From NCBI GenBank assembly GCA_023422555.1, contig JAFAGQ010000393.1, positions 1-12,726 on the forward strand: 12,726 nucleotides of DNA. Direction: 5' to 3'. Positions 1 to 5,472 of this stretch are shown here, piece after piece. Source of the stretch: Pseudomonadota bacterium. GTDB taxonomy: Bacteria > Pseudomonadota > Gammaproteobacteria > Burkholderiales > Burkholderiaceae_B. A program made the position numbers and the translations under genes. Numbering within the stretch: the stretch's first letter is position 1; the number at the start of each line of letters is the position of its first letter. The notes under the pieces were generated by a model. That model was not told the DNA's origin, did not search any database, and worked only from the letters and a program-made list of their open reading frames with translations.

Positions 1-902
1 GCAATATGCAGCAGCTTCTGAAGGAAGCCGATCTCATCCTTATGATGGGCAAGGCACTGGACTTCAGTCTGAATTTCGGGCGCGGTGCAGATATGAATCC
101 GAGTGCCGATATCATTGTTGTGGACCCCGATGAAGCGATGCTGGCGCGCGCGGACAGATTGCTGGGCGAGCGGCTTTACAACGGGTTTCAGGCAGATGCC
201 GATGCGGCGCTAGAGCAATTGATAAGGCAAACTTCCGCTGTAAATCGCGACGCCTGGGTTGCGCATGTCCGGCAGGCGCTGGATAACCGTCAGCTGGCCG
301 GAGCAGAGCAGTCGCGAAGCGATTCACAATTGGCTGATCCCACAATAATCTGCAGACAGGTCCAGACCGTGCTGGATCAGGCTAAGGACCCCATTTTAAT
401 CTGTGATGGTGGCGAATTTGGCCAATGGGCGCAAGGTTTCTGTCAGGCACCGACTCGAATCATCAACGGTATGTCCGGCGCAATTGGCGGCGGGCTGTGC
501 TATGCGATCGCAGCGGCAATCGCCAGGCCCGATGCGACCATCGTTGCCCTGATGGGAGATGGGACCGTAGGTTTTCACTGCATGGAATTTGAGACAGCGG
601 CCAGAGAGGGAGCAGCATTTACCGCCGTGGTTGGCAATGATTCCCGGTGGAACGCGGAGTATATGATTCAAATGCGCGACTATGGACCGGAGCGTCTGTA
701 TGGTTGCACCTTGAGCGAACGCGTTCGCTACGATCAGACGGCAGAATCACTCGGCGCCCGGGGGCTGCTGGTGGAGCAGCCAGAGGGTATTTCGACAGCA
801 TTGCAGACGGCAGTTGAGAGCAAGTCGGCGGTTTGCGTCAACATTATCATGGAAGGCTGGGCAGCACCCAAATATGAAATGGGCCAGTCCACCGCAACAT
901 AG
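1..902 (+). CDS. Thiamine-diphosphate-dependent enzyme, acetolactate synthase-like (5' partial)
   Basis: This is the C-terminal part of a ThDP enzyme; the frame is open to the first base, so the N-terminal pyrimidine-binding domain lies outside. Numbering from the first visible Met (base 6), residues 1-75 fit the end of the central domain, and residues 115-290 fit the C-terminal ThDP-binding domain. The Mg/ThDP motif is plain: GDG at 184-186, then Asn211-Asp212, preceded by the glycine-rich stretch GAIGGG at 158-163. About 300 residues are visible of the usual 530-600. Such enzymes decarboxylate or ligate 2-oxo acids (acetolactate synthase, oxalyl-CoA decarboxylase, benzoylformate decarboxylase); the substrate cannot be read from this part. 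The Met at base 6 is internal, not a start. The gene ends with TAG, followed by a stretch without an intact gene. Family assignment is firm, substrate unknown. Confidence 0.9.
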   Translation, partial: NMQQLLKEADLILMMGKALDFSLNFGRGADMNPSADIIVVDPDEAMLARADRLLGERLYNGFQADADAALEQLIRQTSAVNRDAWVAHVRQALDNRQLAGAEQSRSDSQLADPTIICRQVQTVLDQAKDPILICDGGEFGQWAQGFCQAPTRIINGMSGAIGGGLCYAIAAAIARPDATIVALMGDGTVGFHCMEFETAAREGAAFTAVVGNDSRWNAEYMIQMRDYGPERLYGCTLSERVRYDQTAESLGARGLLVEQPEGISTALQTAVESKSAVCVNIIMEGWAAPKYEMGQSTAT

Positions 903-1262
903 CCACCGGATGTTTTACACGACGAGCCACTTCTTTTCCTTTCAGTGCGGGATGAGACATCAGGTGAATGTAATTTGGCGCCTTGAAATATTTCTTTGTT
1001 CAGATACCAGGCTGGAGAGGCAAACGGTGTAGCTGGGAACCTGGCAAGTCTGAGTCTGAACAAGGCCGGGCAGGATTTTCTGATTGCCACTATCCATAAA
1101 CTATACAAACGGCGTTCCGCGAGGTTGTGGACGCGCTTGCGGTGAGTTTAGGCACTACGACAACATTCATTGGTACAGATTTCAGTTGGTTGCCAGATGA
1201 AATCCCTGGAAATCCTGCAAGCTATACTTCGCATCATTGAATATCAGGTGTGATCCAGATAA
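903..1262 (+). pseudogene. Gene-free 360-bp stretch with possible frameshifted gene remnant (987-1240)
   Basis: No intact gene is seen here. Two overlapping open frames without a start codon look protein-like. Frame A (987-1145) has 52 codons, including SLSLNKAGQDFL. Frame B (1100-1240) has 46 codons, including AFREVVDALAVSLGTTTTF. They overlap in different phases near 1100, as expected if one gene had suffered an indel. Frame A is in the same phase as the upstream ThDP gene and is also open from that gene's TAG to a TGA at 984-986, so a longer decayed gene is possible. I do not recognise the family. A TATACT hexamer at 1223-1228 could be a -10 element for the dioxygenase gene at 1263, but no -35 stands at proper spacing. 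The remnant is an inference; the stretch may simply be non-coding. Confidence 0.3.
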
Positions 1263-2258
1263 ATGAATAAGAAAATATCGTCCGGAACTGTATCGTCACG
1301 TCGCGACATTTTCCGGGCCTTGATTGCGGCTCCTGCGGCCCTTCCTTTGATGGCCGCAGGCAATTCCTTCGCCGAATCCAGGGGAAGCGCTGATCTGACT
1401 CTGGTCGCTGCGACCATGGGTCTGATTTCCTCCAATGTCTGCGCAGTCATGCCAGAGACAACCGAAGGGCCGTACTACATCGACCCTAAGCTGGTAAGAC
1501 AGGATATAAGGGAAGACAAAAAAGGCATTCCACTTCGTATGCAAATTCAGGTGGTCACGGCTGACTGCAGGCCGGTTGCCTCAGCCAGAGTCGATATCTG
1601 GCACTGCGACGCACATGGAGACTATTCGGGCTATGCCAATATGGGCGCGCAGCGCAACAATGATACGACGGGTCAGACTTTTCTGCGCGGCACGCAGCTG
1701 ACAGATGCAAATGGCATTGCGACCTTCGATACCATCTATCCCGGCTGGTATCGTGGTCGCACAACGCATATCCATTACAAAATTTTCCTTGATGACAAGA
1801 CGGTCCTGACCAGCCAGATATTTTTTCCCGATGCACTGAGTGAGTACATCTATCTGAAATCTCCCGAATATAAGCGGAGTGAAGAGCGTGATACGGTCAA
1901 CAGTATCGATGGAATTGCGGCTCAGGCCGGAGAGGGATCCTACTGTTCCATCCGGGAGCAAAAGGATCACTATATTGCAGCCCTGGTTGTGGGAGTTGAT
2001 CCTGAGGCAGAATGGACGGAACAGAATCAAGGCATGAATGGCATTGGCCCAGGTGGTGAACCGGGCAGACCGCCGGGGCCGGATGCGTCAGGCAACAAGC
2101 CGGGTCAGAAACCACAGGGGCCCCAGCCGATGCCATCCGGGTCGCGCAATGGACCACCTCCCGGACCGCCTCCGGGACCGCCGCCTGGCGGATTCGGAGG
2201 CAGTGGTGGCGGATCACGCCAACGAGATGACAATACTAGAATGTTCCCAGGCGCCTGA
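1263..2258 (+). CDS. Tat-exported intradiol ring-cleavage dioxygenase-like protein
   Basis: 331 residues. Residues 12-36 form a twin-arginine signal (SSRRDIFRAL, then a hydrophobic Ala/Leu/Pro stretch), so export to the periplasm in folded, metal-loaded form is likely. Residues 63-250 match the intradiol dioxygenase C domain (catechol and protocatechuate dioxygenases). TEGPYY occurs at 67-72. Likely ferric ligands are a Tyr in GDYSGY (Y121 or Y124), Y163 in GWYRG, and H169/H171 in THIHYKI. Cytoplasmic enzymes of this family cleave catechols between the hydroxyls; the exported branch has poorly known substrates, so ring cleavage is only inferred. Residues 257-318 are a Gly/Pro-rich tail with three GPPP units, probably disordered. 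The gene stands alone. AGGTG at 1247-1251 may serve as ribosome-binding site. Family call strong, physiological role unknown. Confidence 0.87.
   Translation: MNKKISSGTVSSRRDIFRALIAAPAALPLMAAGNSFAESRGSADLTLVAATMGLISSNVCAVMPETTEGPYYIDPKLVRQDIREDKKGIPLRMQIQVVTADCRPVASARVDIWHCDAHGDYSGYANMGAQRNNDTTGQTFLRGTQLTDANGIATFDTIYPGWYRGRTTHIHYKIFLDDKTVLTSQIFFPDALSEYIYLKSPEYKRSEERDTVNSIDGIAAQAGEGSYCSIREQKDHYIAALVVGVDPEAEWTEQNQGMNGIGPGGEPGRPPGPDASGNKPGQKPQGPQPMPSGSRNGPPPGPPPGPPPGGFGGSGGGSRQRDDNTRMFPGA
2151..2186 (+). repeat. 12-nt in-frame tandem repeat x3 encoding GPPP
   Basis: Three consecutive 12-nt units, GGACCACCTCCC, GGACCGCCTCCG and GGACCGCCGCCT, encode GPPP-GPPP-GPPP in the tail of the dioxygenase-like protein. 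Differences are at third codon positions and the last unit's third codon. Units in phase with the frame can expand or contract without breaking the protein. Confidence 0.85.
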
Positions 2259-2343
2259 AACTTAAACAGACCGAACAGACCGCCAGAGGCGACTGGAAGA
2301 GAGTGATCGAAGTACGGAACACGGCTTACTCTTCTTGCTGAGA

Positions 2344-2388
2344 AATTTGATCTGTCAAATTGTTTGGCACTATGCCCGACTGTAGAAT
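2344..2388 (+). promoter_or_regulatory. Candidate promoter with overlapping palindrome
   Basis: TTGTTT at 2360-2365 and TAGAAT at 2383-2388 are separated by 17 nt and would start transcription about 80 nt before the small-membrane-protein gene at 2478. The -10 matches 5 of 6 consensus bases, the -35 only 3 of 6. A perfect inverted repeat, AATTTGA-TCTG-TCAAATT (2344-2361), touches the -35 element and could be a regulator site. Both readings are inferences from sequence pattern. The remainder of 2259-2477 shows nothing else convincing. Confidence 0.3.
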
Positions 2389-2477
2389 AGGCTTCTGACA
2401 CTGGTGATTCTCCAATCGAATCAGTGACTTGCTGGTGTCCATGTTGCCGACTTCTTTTGCCGTCAGATCGATAAGCC

Positions 2478-2828
2478 ATGAAAACGTTTACTTGGGGCTT
2501 TGTTGCCGGGGCTGTGGTGTCTCTGGGCTTTGTCTTGTTTGTCCTCTTTGTATACCCAATCGTCAAGTACTGGGGGCCGTGTCCTGAGCTCACAAAGCAG
2601 GAGTCCATCGATTTTATTTTGAAGGATGCAAACAGGCCGGGTCTGTTCAGCGAGGGCGGTCGGGTTGTTTACGATAGTGTGGAACTGGTAGAAGAATCTA
2701 ATTCAGGTTTCATCGTCTATACCAAAAGAAATGGGAAACGAGTAACCCGACATTTTCCTATGCTCAATTGCGGCTATCTGGAGTGGTCGACCGACCAGTA
2801 TTTCAAACCCGAGACATCACAGCCATGA
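2478..2828 (+). CDS. Small single-pass membrane protein, unknown function
   Basis: 116 residues that I do not recognise. Residues 5-31 form one hydrophobic helix with a small-residue face (GFVAGAVVSLGF). The rest is soluble, mixed alpha/beta in character, with two cysteines (C35 in GPCPEL and C98 in LNCGYL). By charge (K2 before the helix, K30 after it) orientation is ambiguous; if the C-terminal domain faces the periplasm the two cysteines could form a disulfide. The ATG at 2478 is the first possible start because an in-frame TAA lies at 2472-2474, and the helix begins right after it. No good ribosome-binding site is seen. The stop overlaps the start of the next small gene (ATGA), so the two are probably co-translated. 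No family or pathway can be named. Confidence 0.72.
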   Translation: MKTFTWGFVAGAVVSLGFVLFVLFVYPIVKYWGPCPELTKQESIDFILKDANRPGLFSEGGRVVYDSVELVEESNSGFIVYTKRNGKRVTRHFPMLNCGYLEWSTDQYFKPETSQP

Positions 2829-2941
2829 ATAAACCAGGGAAAATCGCGATACGCCTGATTACGTTTGTGATTGGATTTGCATCAGGCGTTGTATTTATTG
2901 GTCTTATCCTGCGCGGGCTCATTTACTTTGCCCAAAGCTGA
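2825..2941 (+). CDS. 38-residue single-helix membrane protein, translationally coupled
   Basis: The start ATG (2825-2827) overlaps the TGA of the preceding gene as ATGA, the usual arrangement for translational coupling; no separate ribosome-binding site is present. The 38 residues begin with a basic stretch (MNKPGKIAIR), then a hydrophobic helix at about 11-35, and end AQS. A positive N-terminus suggests N-in orientation. The helix core FVIGFASGVVFIG resembles FTWGFVAGAVVSLG in the preceding protein, so the two may be distant duplicates or assemble through matching GxxxG-like faces. I do not recognise a family. The main doubt is simply its small size; the overlap and the clean membrane-protein composition support it as real. 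Confidence 0.55.
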   Translation: MNKPGKIAIRLITFVIGFASGVVFIGLILRGLIYFAQS

Positions 2942-2949
2942 ACGGTGGT

Positions 2950-2970
2950 ATCAGCGCTGCGGCTGCTGAT
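2950..2970 (+). other. Stem-loop after the small-membrane-gene pair
   Basis: ATCAGC (2950-2955) and GCTGAT (2965-2970) form a six-base-pair stem with a GC-rich 9-nt loop, starting 8 nt after the TGA of the 38-residue gene. There is no T-run behind it, so it is not a typical intrinsic terminator; it could protect an mRNA 3' end. The pairing is seen; function is unknown. Confidence 0.3.
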
Positions 2971-3059
2971 TCAGTAACATTCCAAATCAATTGGTAGGCA
3001 ACATTCATCAATGAGCCCGGCGCTGCCGTTACAATATCTCTTTACATAAAGGATGATAC

Positions 3060-4025
3060 ATGCAGCGTAATGCGGGAACAGATGGCCTGAAAATAGCATT
3101 GGCGATGATGGTGGTGGCCTTGCATGCGTCGCTGTTTACCGAAACGGCCGAATACCTGAATTATCTGTTCGTCAATGGCCTGCTGCGGATCGCGGTTCCT
3201 GTTTTCTTTATCATCAACGGCTTTTATTTCTATCCGCTGGTTGCAAAGAATCGGCCATTCTGGGGCTGGGCCAGAAGGCTTGGTGCCCTGTATGCATTGT
3301 GGATGCTCATCTACATCCCGTTTTACTGGCCCGAGCATATCGCCGCAACCCGGGACCAGATCGGTCTGCTGGAAAAATTTGTCTTCGGCTATCACCATCT
3401 GTGGTACCTGGTCGGCACGCTAGGCGCAGGAGCCGTACTGTATCTGCTGCGCCAAAGAAGTGATAAGCAGATTCTGACAACGGGTGTGGTTCTGTACGTT
3501 ATTGGTTATGTCATTCAGTCGATCAGCCTGTACATGCCGCCGTCAGATGGCGTTGCCGGGTATCTGTTCAGTTCCGGCTGGATTTTCAGAAACTTCCTGT
3601 TCTTCGGCTTTCCGCTGTTTTCCATTGGGTATCTGATTGCGAAACACAAGCTGCATAAGGCGCCTAGACATGATCCGCAACTGCTGCTGGTCATTCTTGG
3701 CGCGGCCATCTTGCTGATTCTGGAAAGCACGGCCTATTATTTTATGCATCCGCTCAAAGACGGCGTGGATATGTATTTATCACTGCTGATTCTTTGTCCG
3801 CTGATATTTCTTTTCTTTCACAGCCGATCCGCAAGGCTCAATACAGACTTTCTGTCCAAGCTTTCAACGGCCATTTACCTGACGCATGTGTTCTTTATCA
3901 ATATTCTGGTCAATGCCGGATGGATGGAGCAGGGCACTGCATTATTCGTCATGGTGATGTTTGCCAGTGCGCTGGTTTCCGCCGTGCTGGTATGGTCTGA
4001 TCGCAAATGGAATATGTTGTTCTGA
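3060..4025 (+). CDS. Acyltransferase-3 family integral membrane protein
   Basis: 321 residues, strongly hydrophobic with roughly ten membrane segments, matching the acyltransferase-3 family (PF01757) that O-acylates surface sugars and other cell-envelope substrates. The N-terminus has the family pattern: an RNAGTDGLK start, then the first helix ending in VALHASLF with the conserved His (H22), and an Arg in the second helix region (LLRIAVPVFFIINGFYFY, R43). Length is about that of the short single-domain members; no SGNH esterase domain is attached. A good ribosome-binding site, AAAGGA at 3048-3053, lies 6 nt before the ATG, which fixes the start. It is a lone gene: the upstream small-membrane pair ends 118 nt earlier, and the downstream gene is convergent. 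The acyl group and acceptor cannot be inferred from context. Confidence 0.88.
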   Translation: MQRNAGTDGLKIALAMMVVALHASLFTETAEYLNYLFVNGLLRIAVPVFFIINGFYFYPLVAKNRPFWGWARRLGALYALWMLIYIPFYWPEHIAATRDQIGLLEKFVFGYHHLWYLVGTLGAGAVLYLLRQRSDKQILTTGVVLYVIGYVIQSISLYMPPSDGVAGYLFSSGWIFRNFLFFGFPLFSIGYLIAKHKLHKAPRHDPQLLLVILGAAILLILESTAYYFMHPLKDGVDMYLSLLILCPLIFLFFHSRSARLNTDFLSKLSTAIYLTHVFFINILVNAGWMEQGTALFVMVMFASALVSAVLVWSDRKWNMLF

Positions 4026-4122
4026 GAACGAGATCCCGGTGACAGGTGTTTCTGTGCCGGCACGGCAATGATCTGTAATCAGAGAGCGGCAAGTGTGGGC
4101 AGGTGATCCCGCGCGATATCAC

Positions 4123-4158
4123 GGAACCGATAGCTTTCAAGGAACCGAGAGCTATCGC
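4123..4158 (+). repeat. 18-nt direct repeat pair containing an 8-bp inverted repeat
   Basis: GGAACCGATAGCTTTCAA (4123-4140) is followed directly by GGAACCGAGAGCTATCGC (4141-4158), with 13 of 18 positions identical. Inside them CGATAGCT (4128-4135) and AGCTATCG (4150-4157) are perfect inverted repeats with a 14-nt loop. The site lies between two convergent genes. It lacks a T-run on either strand, so it is not a standard terminator, although a position between convergent genes would suit one. Confidence 0.6.
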
Positions 4159-4172
4159 GACACCGGCTTAAA

Positions 4173-4253
4173 TTCCATTTGTCATTATCATCCGGTGTTT
4201 TTCATCTGCCATTTTGCTCCGGCATTTTTCATCTGTCATTTTTTTCCGGAGCC
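4173..4253 (-). repeat. 27-nt imperfect tandem repeat x3
   Basis: Three units of exactly 27 nt stand head to tail at 4173-4199, 4200-4226 and 4227-4253. On the plus strand each has the pattern TTYCATYTGYCATT, then a variable stretch, then CCGG near its end. CCGG recurs at 4192, 4219 and 4246, spaced 27 nt. Read on the minus strand, the third unit holds the last codons and TGA of the Tdi1-like gene; the others lie in its 3' untranslated region and keep codon phase because 27 is a multiple of three. The repeat is seen directly; its role is unknown. Confidence 0.8.
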
Positions 4254-4748
4254 ATTTTCTGAACCGTTTTCGGAATCTGCCTCGTCCGATTCGCCATTCA
4301 TATCGTCTTCGGGCAGTTCAATCTGGTCAAGCTGTTCCCACAATGTTCCCATGCGGTCGAAATAATCATAAATATCAACCAGCGACAGGTCATCGGTTTC
4401 CGGCGAACCGCCGAGCACTGGCGGTGTAGGCAGGGCAAAGACCGCTTTTTTCGGAACCGGCTCTTCGATGACAGGAGCAAGCAAGGCGAGAGAGAAGTAA
4501 TCGGAGATAAATTCAGGATCGCCCAGGACGGTGCGAAATTGCTCAAAATCTGCGGCGATCTGTTCGAGTTCGCCGTCTGTGGTGTCCAGGAACAGAATTC
4601 GTCCCGTCTGCGCATCCAGCAGAAAACAGTCTCCGGTTTTGGTCACCAGCAGAAGTTCGACTTCTGAGGTGATTAGCCATCGCCAGTTTTTCAGCAAACT
4701 TGCGGTGTCAAGGTCATCGGTGGCAATGGTGAGATCGTTCAGGTTCAC
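4236..4748 (-). CDS. Tdi1/DUF1851-like protein (type VI immunity-protein family)
   Basis: 170 residues starting from GTG at 4748. The core matches proteins annotated as T6SS immunity protein Tdi1 C-domain (DUF1851): VNLNDLTIATDDLDTASLL and NWRWLITSEVELLLVTKTGD near the N-terminus, then ILFLDTTDGELEQIAADFEQF and, after about 100 residues, PVLGG followed by DIYDYFDRMGTLWEQLDQ. Tdi1 itself protects Agrobacterium from a DNase effector; most homologues have no demonstrated function. The last ~20 residues are acidic and Ser/Asn/Gly-rich (DEADSENGSENGSGKK) and look like an added tail. An ATG seven codons upstream (4769) is possible, but GAGGAG lies 5 nt before the GTG and nothing suitable precedes the ATG. 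No toxin, VgrG, Hcp or Rhs gene is nearby. It lies 113 nt after the TM2 gene on the same strand. Confidence 0.75.
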   Translation of the reverse strand: MNLNDLTIATDDLDTASLLKNWRWLITSEVELLLVTKTGDCFLLDAQTGRILFLDTTDGELEQIAADFEQFRTVLGDPEFISDYFSLALLAPVIEEPVPKKAVFALPTPPVLGGSPETDDLSLVDIYDYFDRMGTLWEQLDQIELPEDDMNGESDEADSENGSENGSGKK

Positions 4749-4753
4749 TGGGG

Positions 4754-4759
4754 CTCCTC
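4754..4759 (-). promoter_or_regulatory. Ribosome-binding site deciding the GTG start of the Tdi1-like gene
   Basis: On the minus strand GAGGAG lies 5 nt before the GTG at 4748-4746. The alternative upstream ATG (4769-4767) would place this strong site inside the coding sequence and has no such sequence before it. The protein alignment with DUF1851 relatives also begins right at VNLNDLTI. Confidence 0.65.
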
Positions 4760-4786
4760 GCGGCGGCATAAATACAGAGGGCTTAT

Positions 4787-4828
4787 TTCGCTACCTACAC
4801 CGAGTCAAAGTACGCCTTCGGTAGCGAA
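4787..4828 (-). promoter_or_regulatory. 9-bp inverted repeat in the leader of the Tdi1-like gene
   Basis: TTCGCTACC (4787-4795) and GGTAGCGAA (4820-4828) are perfect reverse complements separated by 24 nt. They lie between the TM2 gene stop (4862) and the Tdi1-like start (4748). The arms could fold in the transcript or be two half-sites of a DNA-binding regulator. No T-run follows, so termination is not supported. Confidence 0.4.
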
Positions 4829-4861
4829 TATCACGCGCCGCCTGAAAGAGCCGGGTCGCTG

Positions 4862-5335
4862 TTATGACGACTGTATCCGCAGGCGGTATTCGTCGTCGTT
4901 CATAAAGATATATCTTACCGCATCAATCAGACTCAGAAAGACCGTGAGTGGCAGCCAGATAAAGCTGATGATCAGATACAGCAGACCCATCCCGATCTGA
5001 CCGTTATAGAAGCGATGCGCGCCCAGCCAGCCCAGGAAGATCGCCAGAAAAATAGCGATTTTTCGCGAACTGGCCTGTCGGGTAAGTTCTTCGTCCTTGT
5101 TTTTATAGATCCACAGGCAGACGATGACAGTGACAACGAGGGCAACCAGGATTTTGACAGGATGCGCAGAAACGTATCCTGACACGGTGTAATAGAGATC
5201 CGAGAAGTTGTAGATCACCAGCCCTGTGATATCGTGCAGCCAGACGGCCAGTGCTGTAAACACGCCTTCGCCGAATGTCAGGCCGATCAGGACAATAATA
5301 AAAACGATGATGGGCAGAAGTACTTTCTGTAGCAT
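4862..5335 (-). CDS. TM2-domain membrane protein
   Basis: 157 residues. The N-terminal half has a first hydrophobic helix (about 5-25), a loop ending near VSAHP, and a second helix (about 60-77) followed by the basic KNKDEE linker. Residues 87-150 form a TM2 domain: SRKIAIFLAIFLGWLGAHRF with the typical aromatic/Gly pattern, then YNGQIGMGLLYLI and a second helix ending in LIDAVRYIF. TM2 proteins are small inner-membrane proteins of mostly unknown role in bacteria. The start is ATG at 5335, with GAGG 8 nt upstream; a TTG at 5356 would lengthen it by seven residues but has no ribosome-binding site. A candidate promoter with an overlapping palindrome stands just upstream. It may be co-transcribed with the Tdi1-like gene downstream, but the 113-nt gap leaves this open. 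Confidence 0.82.
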   Translation of the reverse strand: MLQKVLLPIIVFIIVLIGLTFGEGVFTALAVWLHDITGLVIYNFSDLYYTVSGYVSAHPVKILVALVVTVIVCLWIYKNKDEELTRQASSRKIAIFLAIFLGWLGAHRFYNGQIGMGLLYLIISFIWLPLTVFLSLIDAVRYIFMNDDEYRLRIQSS

Positions 5336-5365
5336 GGCAGTGGCCTCGGTGAGCAAAGTTGTGTT

Positions 5366-5411
5366 TCCCTATCTCAGATAGGGATATATTCTCATAAAAA
5401 CAAGGCGTTAA
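5366..5411 (-). promoter_or_regulatory. Candidate promoter and palindromic operator of the TM2 gene
   Basis: On the minus strand TTAACG (5411-5406) and TATATC (5388-5383) are spaced 17 nt, with 4 of 6 consensus bases each. The perfect palindrome TCCCTATCT-C-AGATAGGGA (5366-5384) covers the end of the -10 and the expected start point, the classic place for a repressor. GCGTTAACGC (5405-5414) over the -35 is also a 10-bp palindrome. The gene's ATG is 31 nt further on. The sequences are seen; promoter and operator roles are inferred. Confidence 0.4.
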
Positions 5412-5448
5412 CGCGCGCGACTGCGCCTGAATACTTCACTACGTTTCG

Positions 5449-5472
5449 GTCGTGAGAAAGGCAAATCACGAC
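5449..5472 (-). other. 7-bp stem-loop at the dadA stop codon
   Basis: GTCGTGA and TCACGAC (5449-5455 and 5466-5472) pair with a 10-nt loop, and the 5466-5472 arm includes the dadA stop codon. No T-run follows on the minus strand, so it is at best a weak or factor-assisted transcript end. Confidence 0.3.

Noticed and set aside
2326..2442. Minus-strand 38-codon frame (MDTSKSLIRLENHQ...) in the 2259-2477 gap
   Set aside because: Plausible composition but weak ribosome-binding site, no recognisable family and no supporting neighbour; not enough to call a gene.
4123..4253. CRISPR-like array
   Set aside because: Units are adjacent with no unique spacers, only two and three copies, and there is no cas gene in the window.
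4093..4365. Plus-strand frame with repeated ICHF-type segments
   Set aside because: It is produced by the 27-nt tandem repeat and the antisense of the Tdi1-like gene; no ribosome-binding site or family match.
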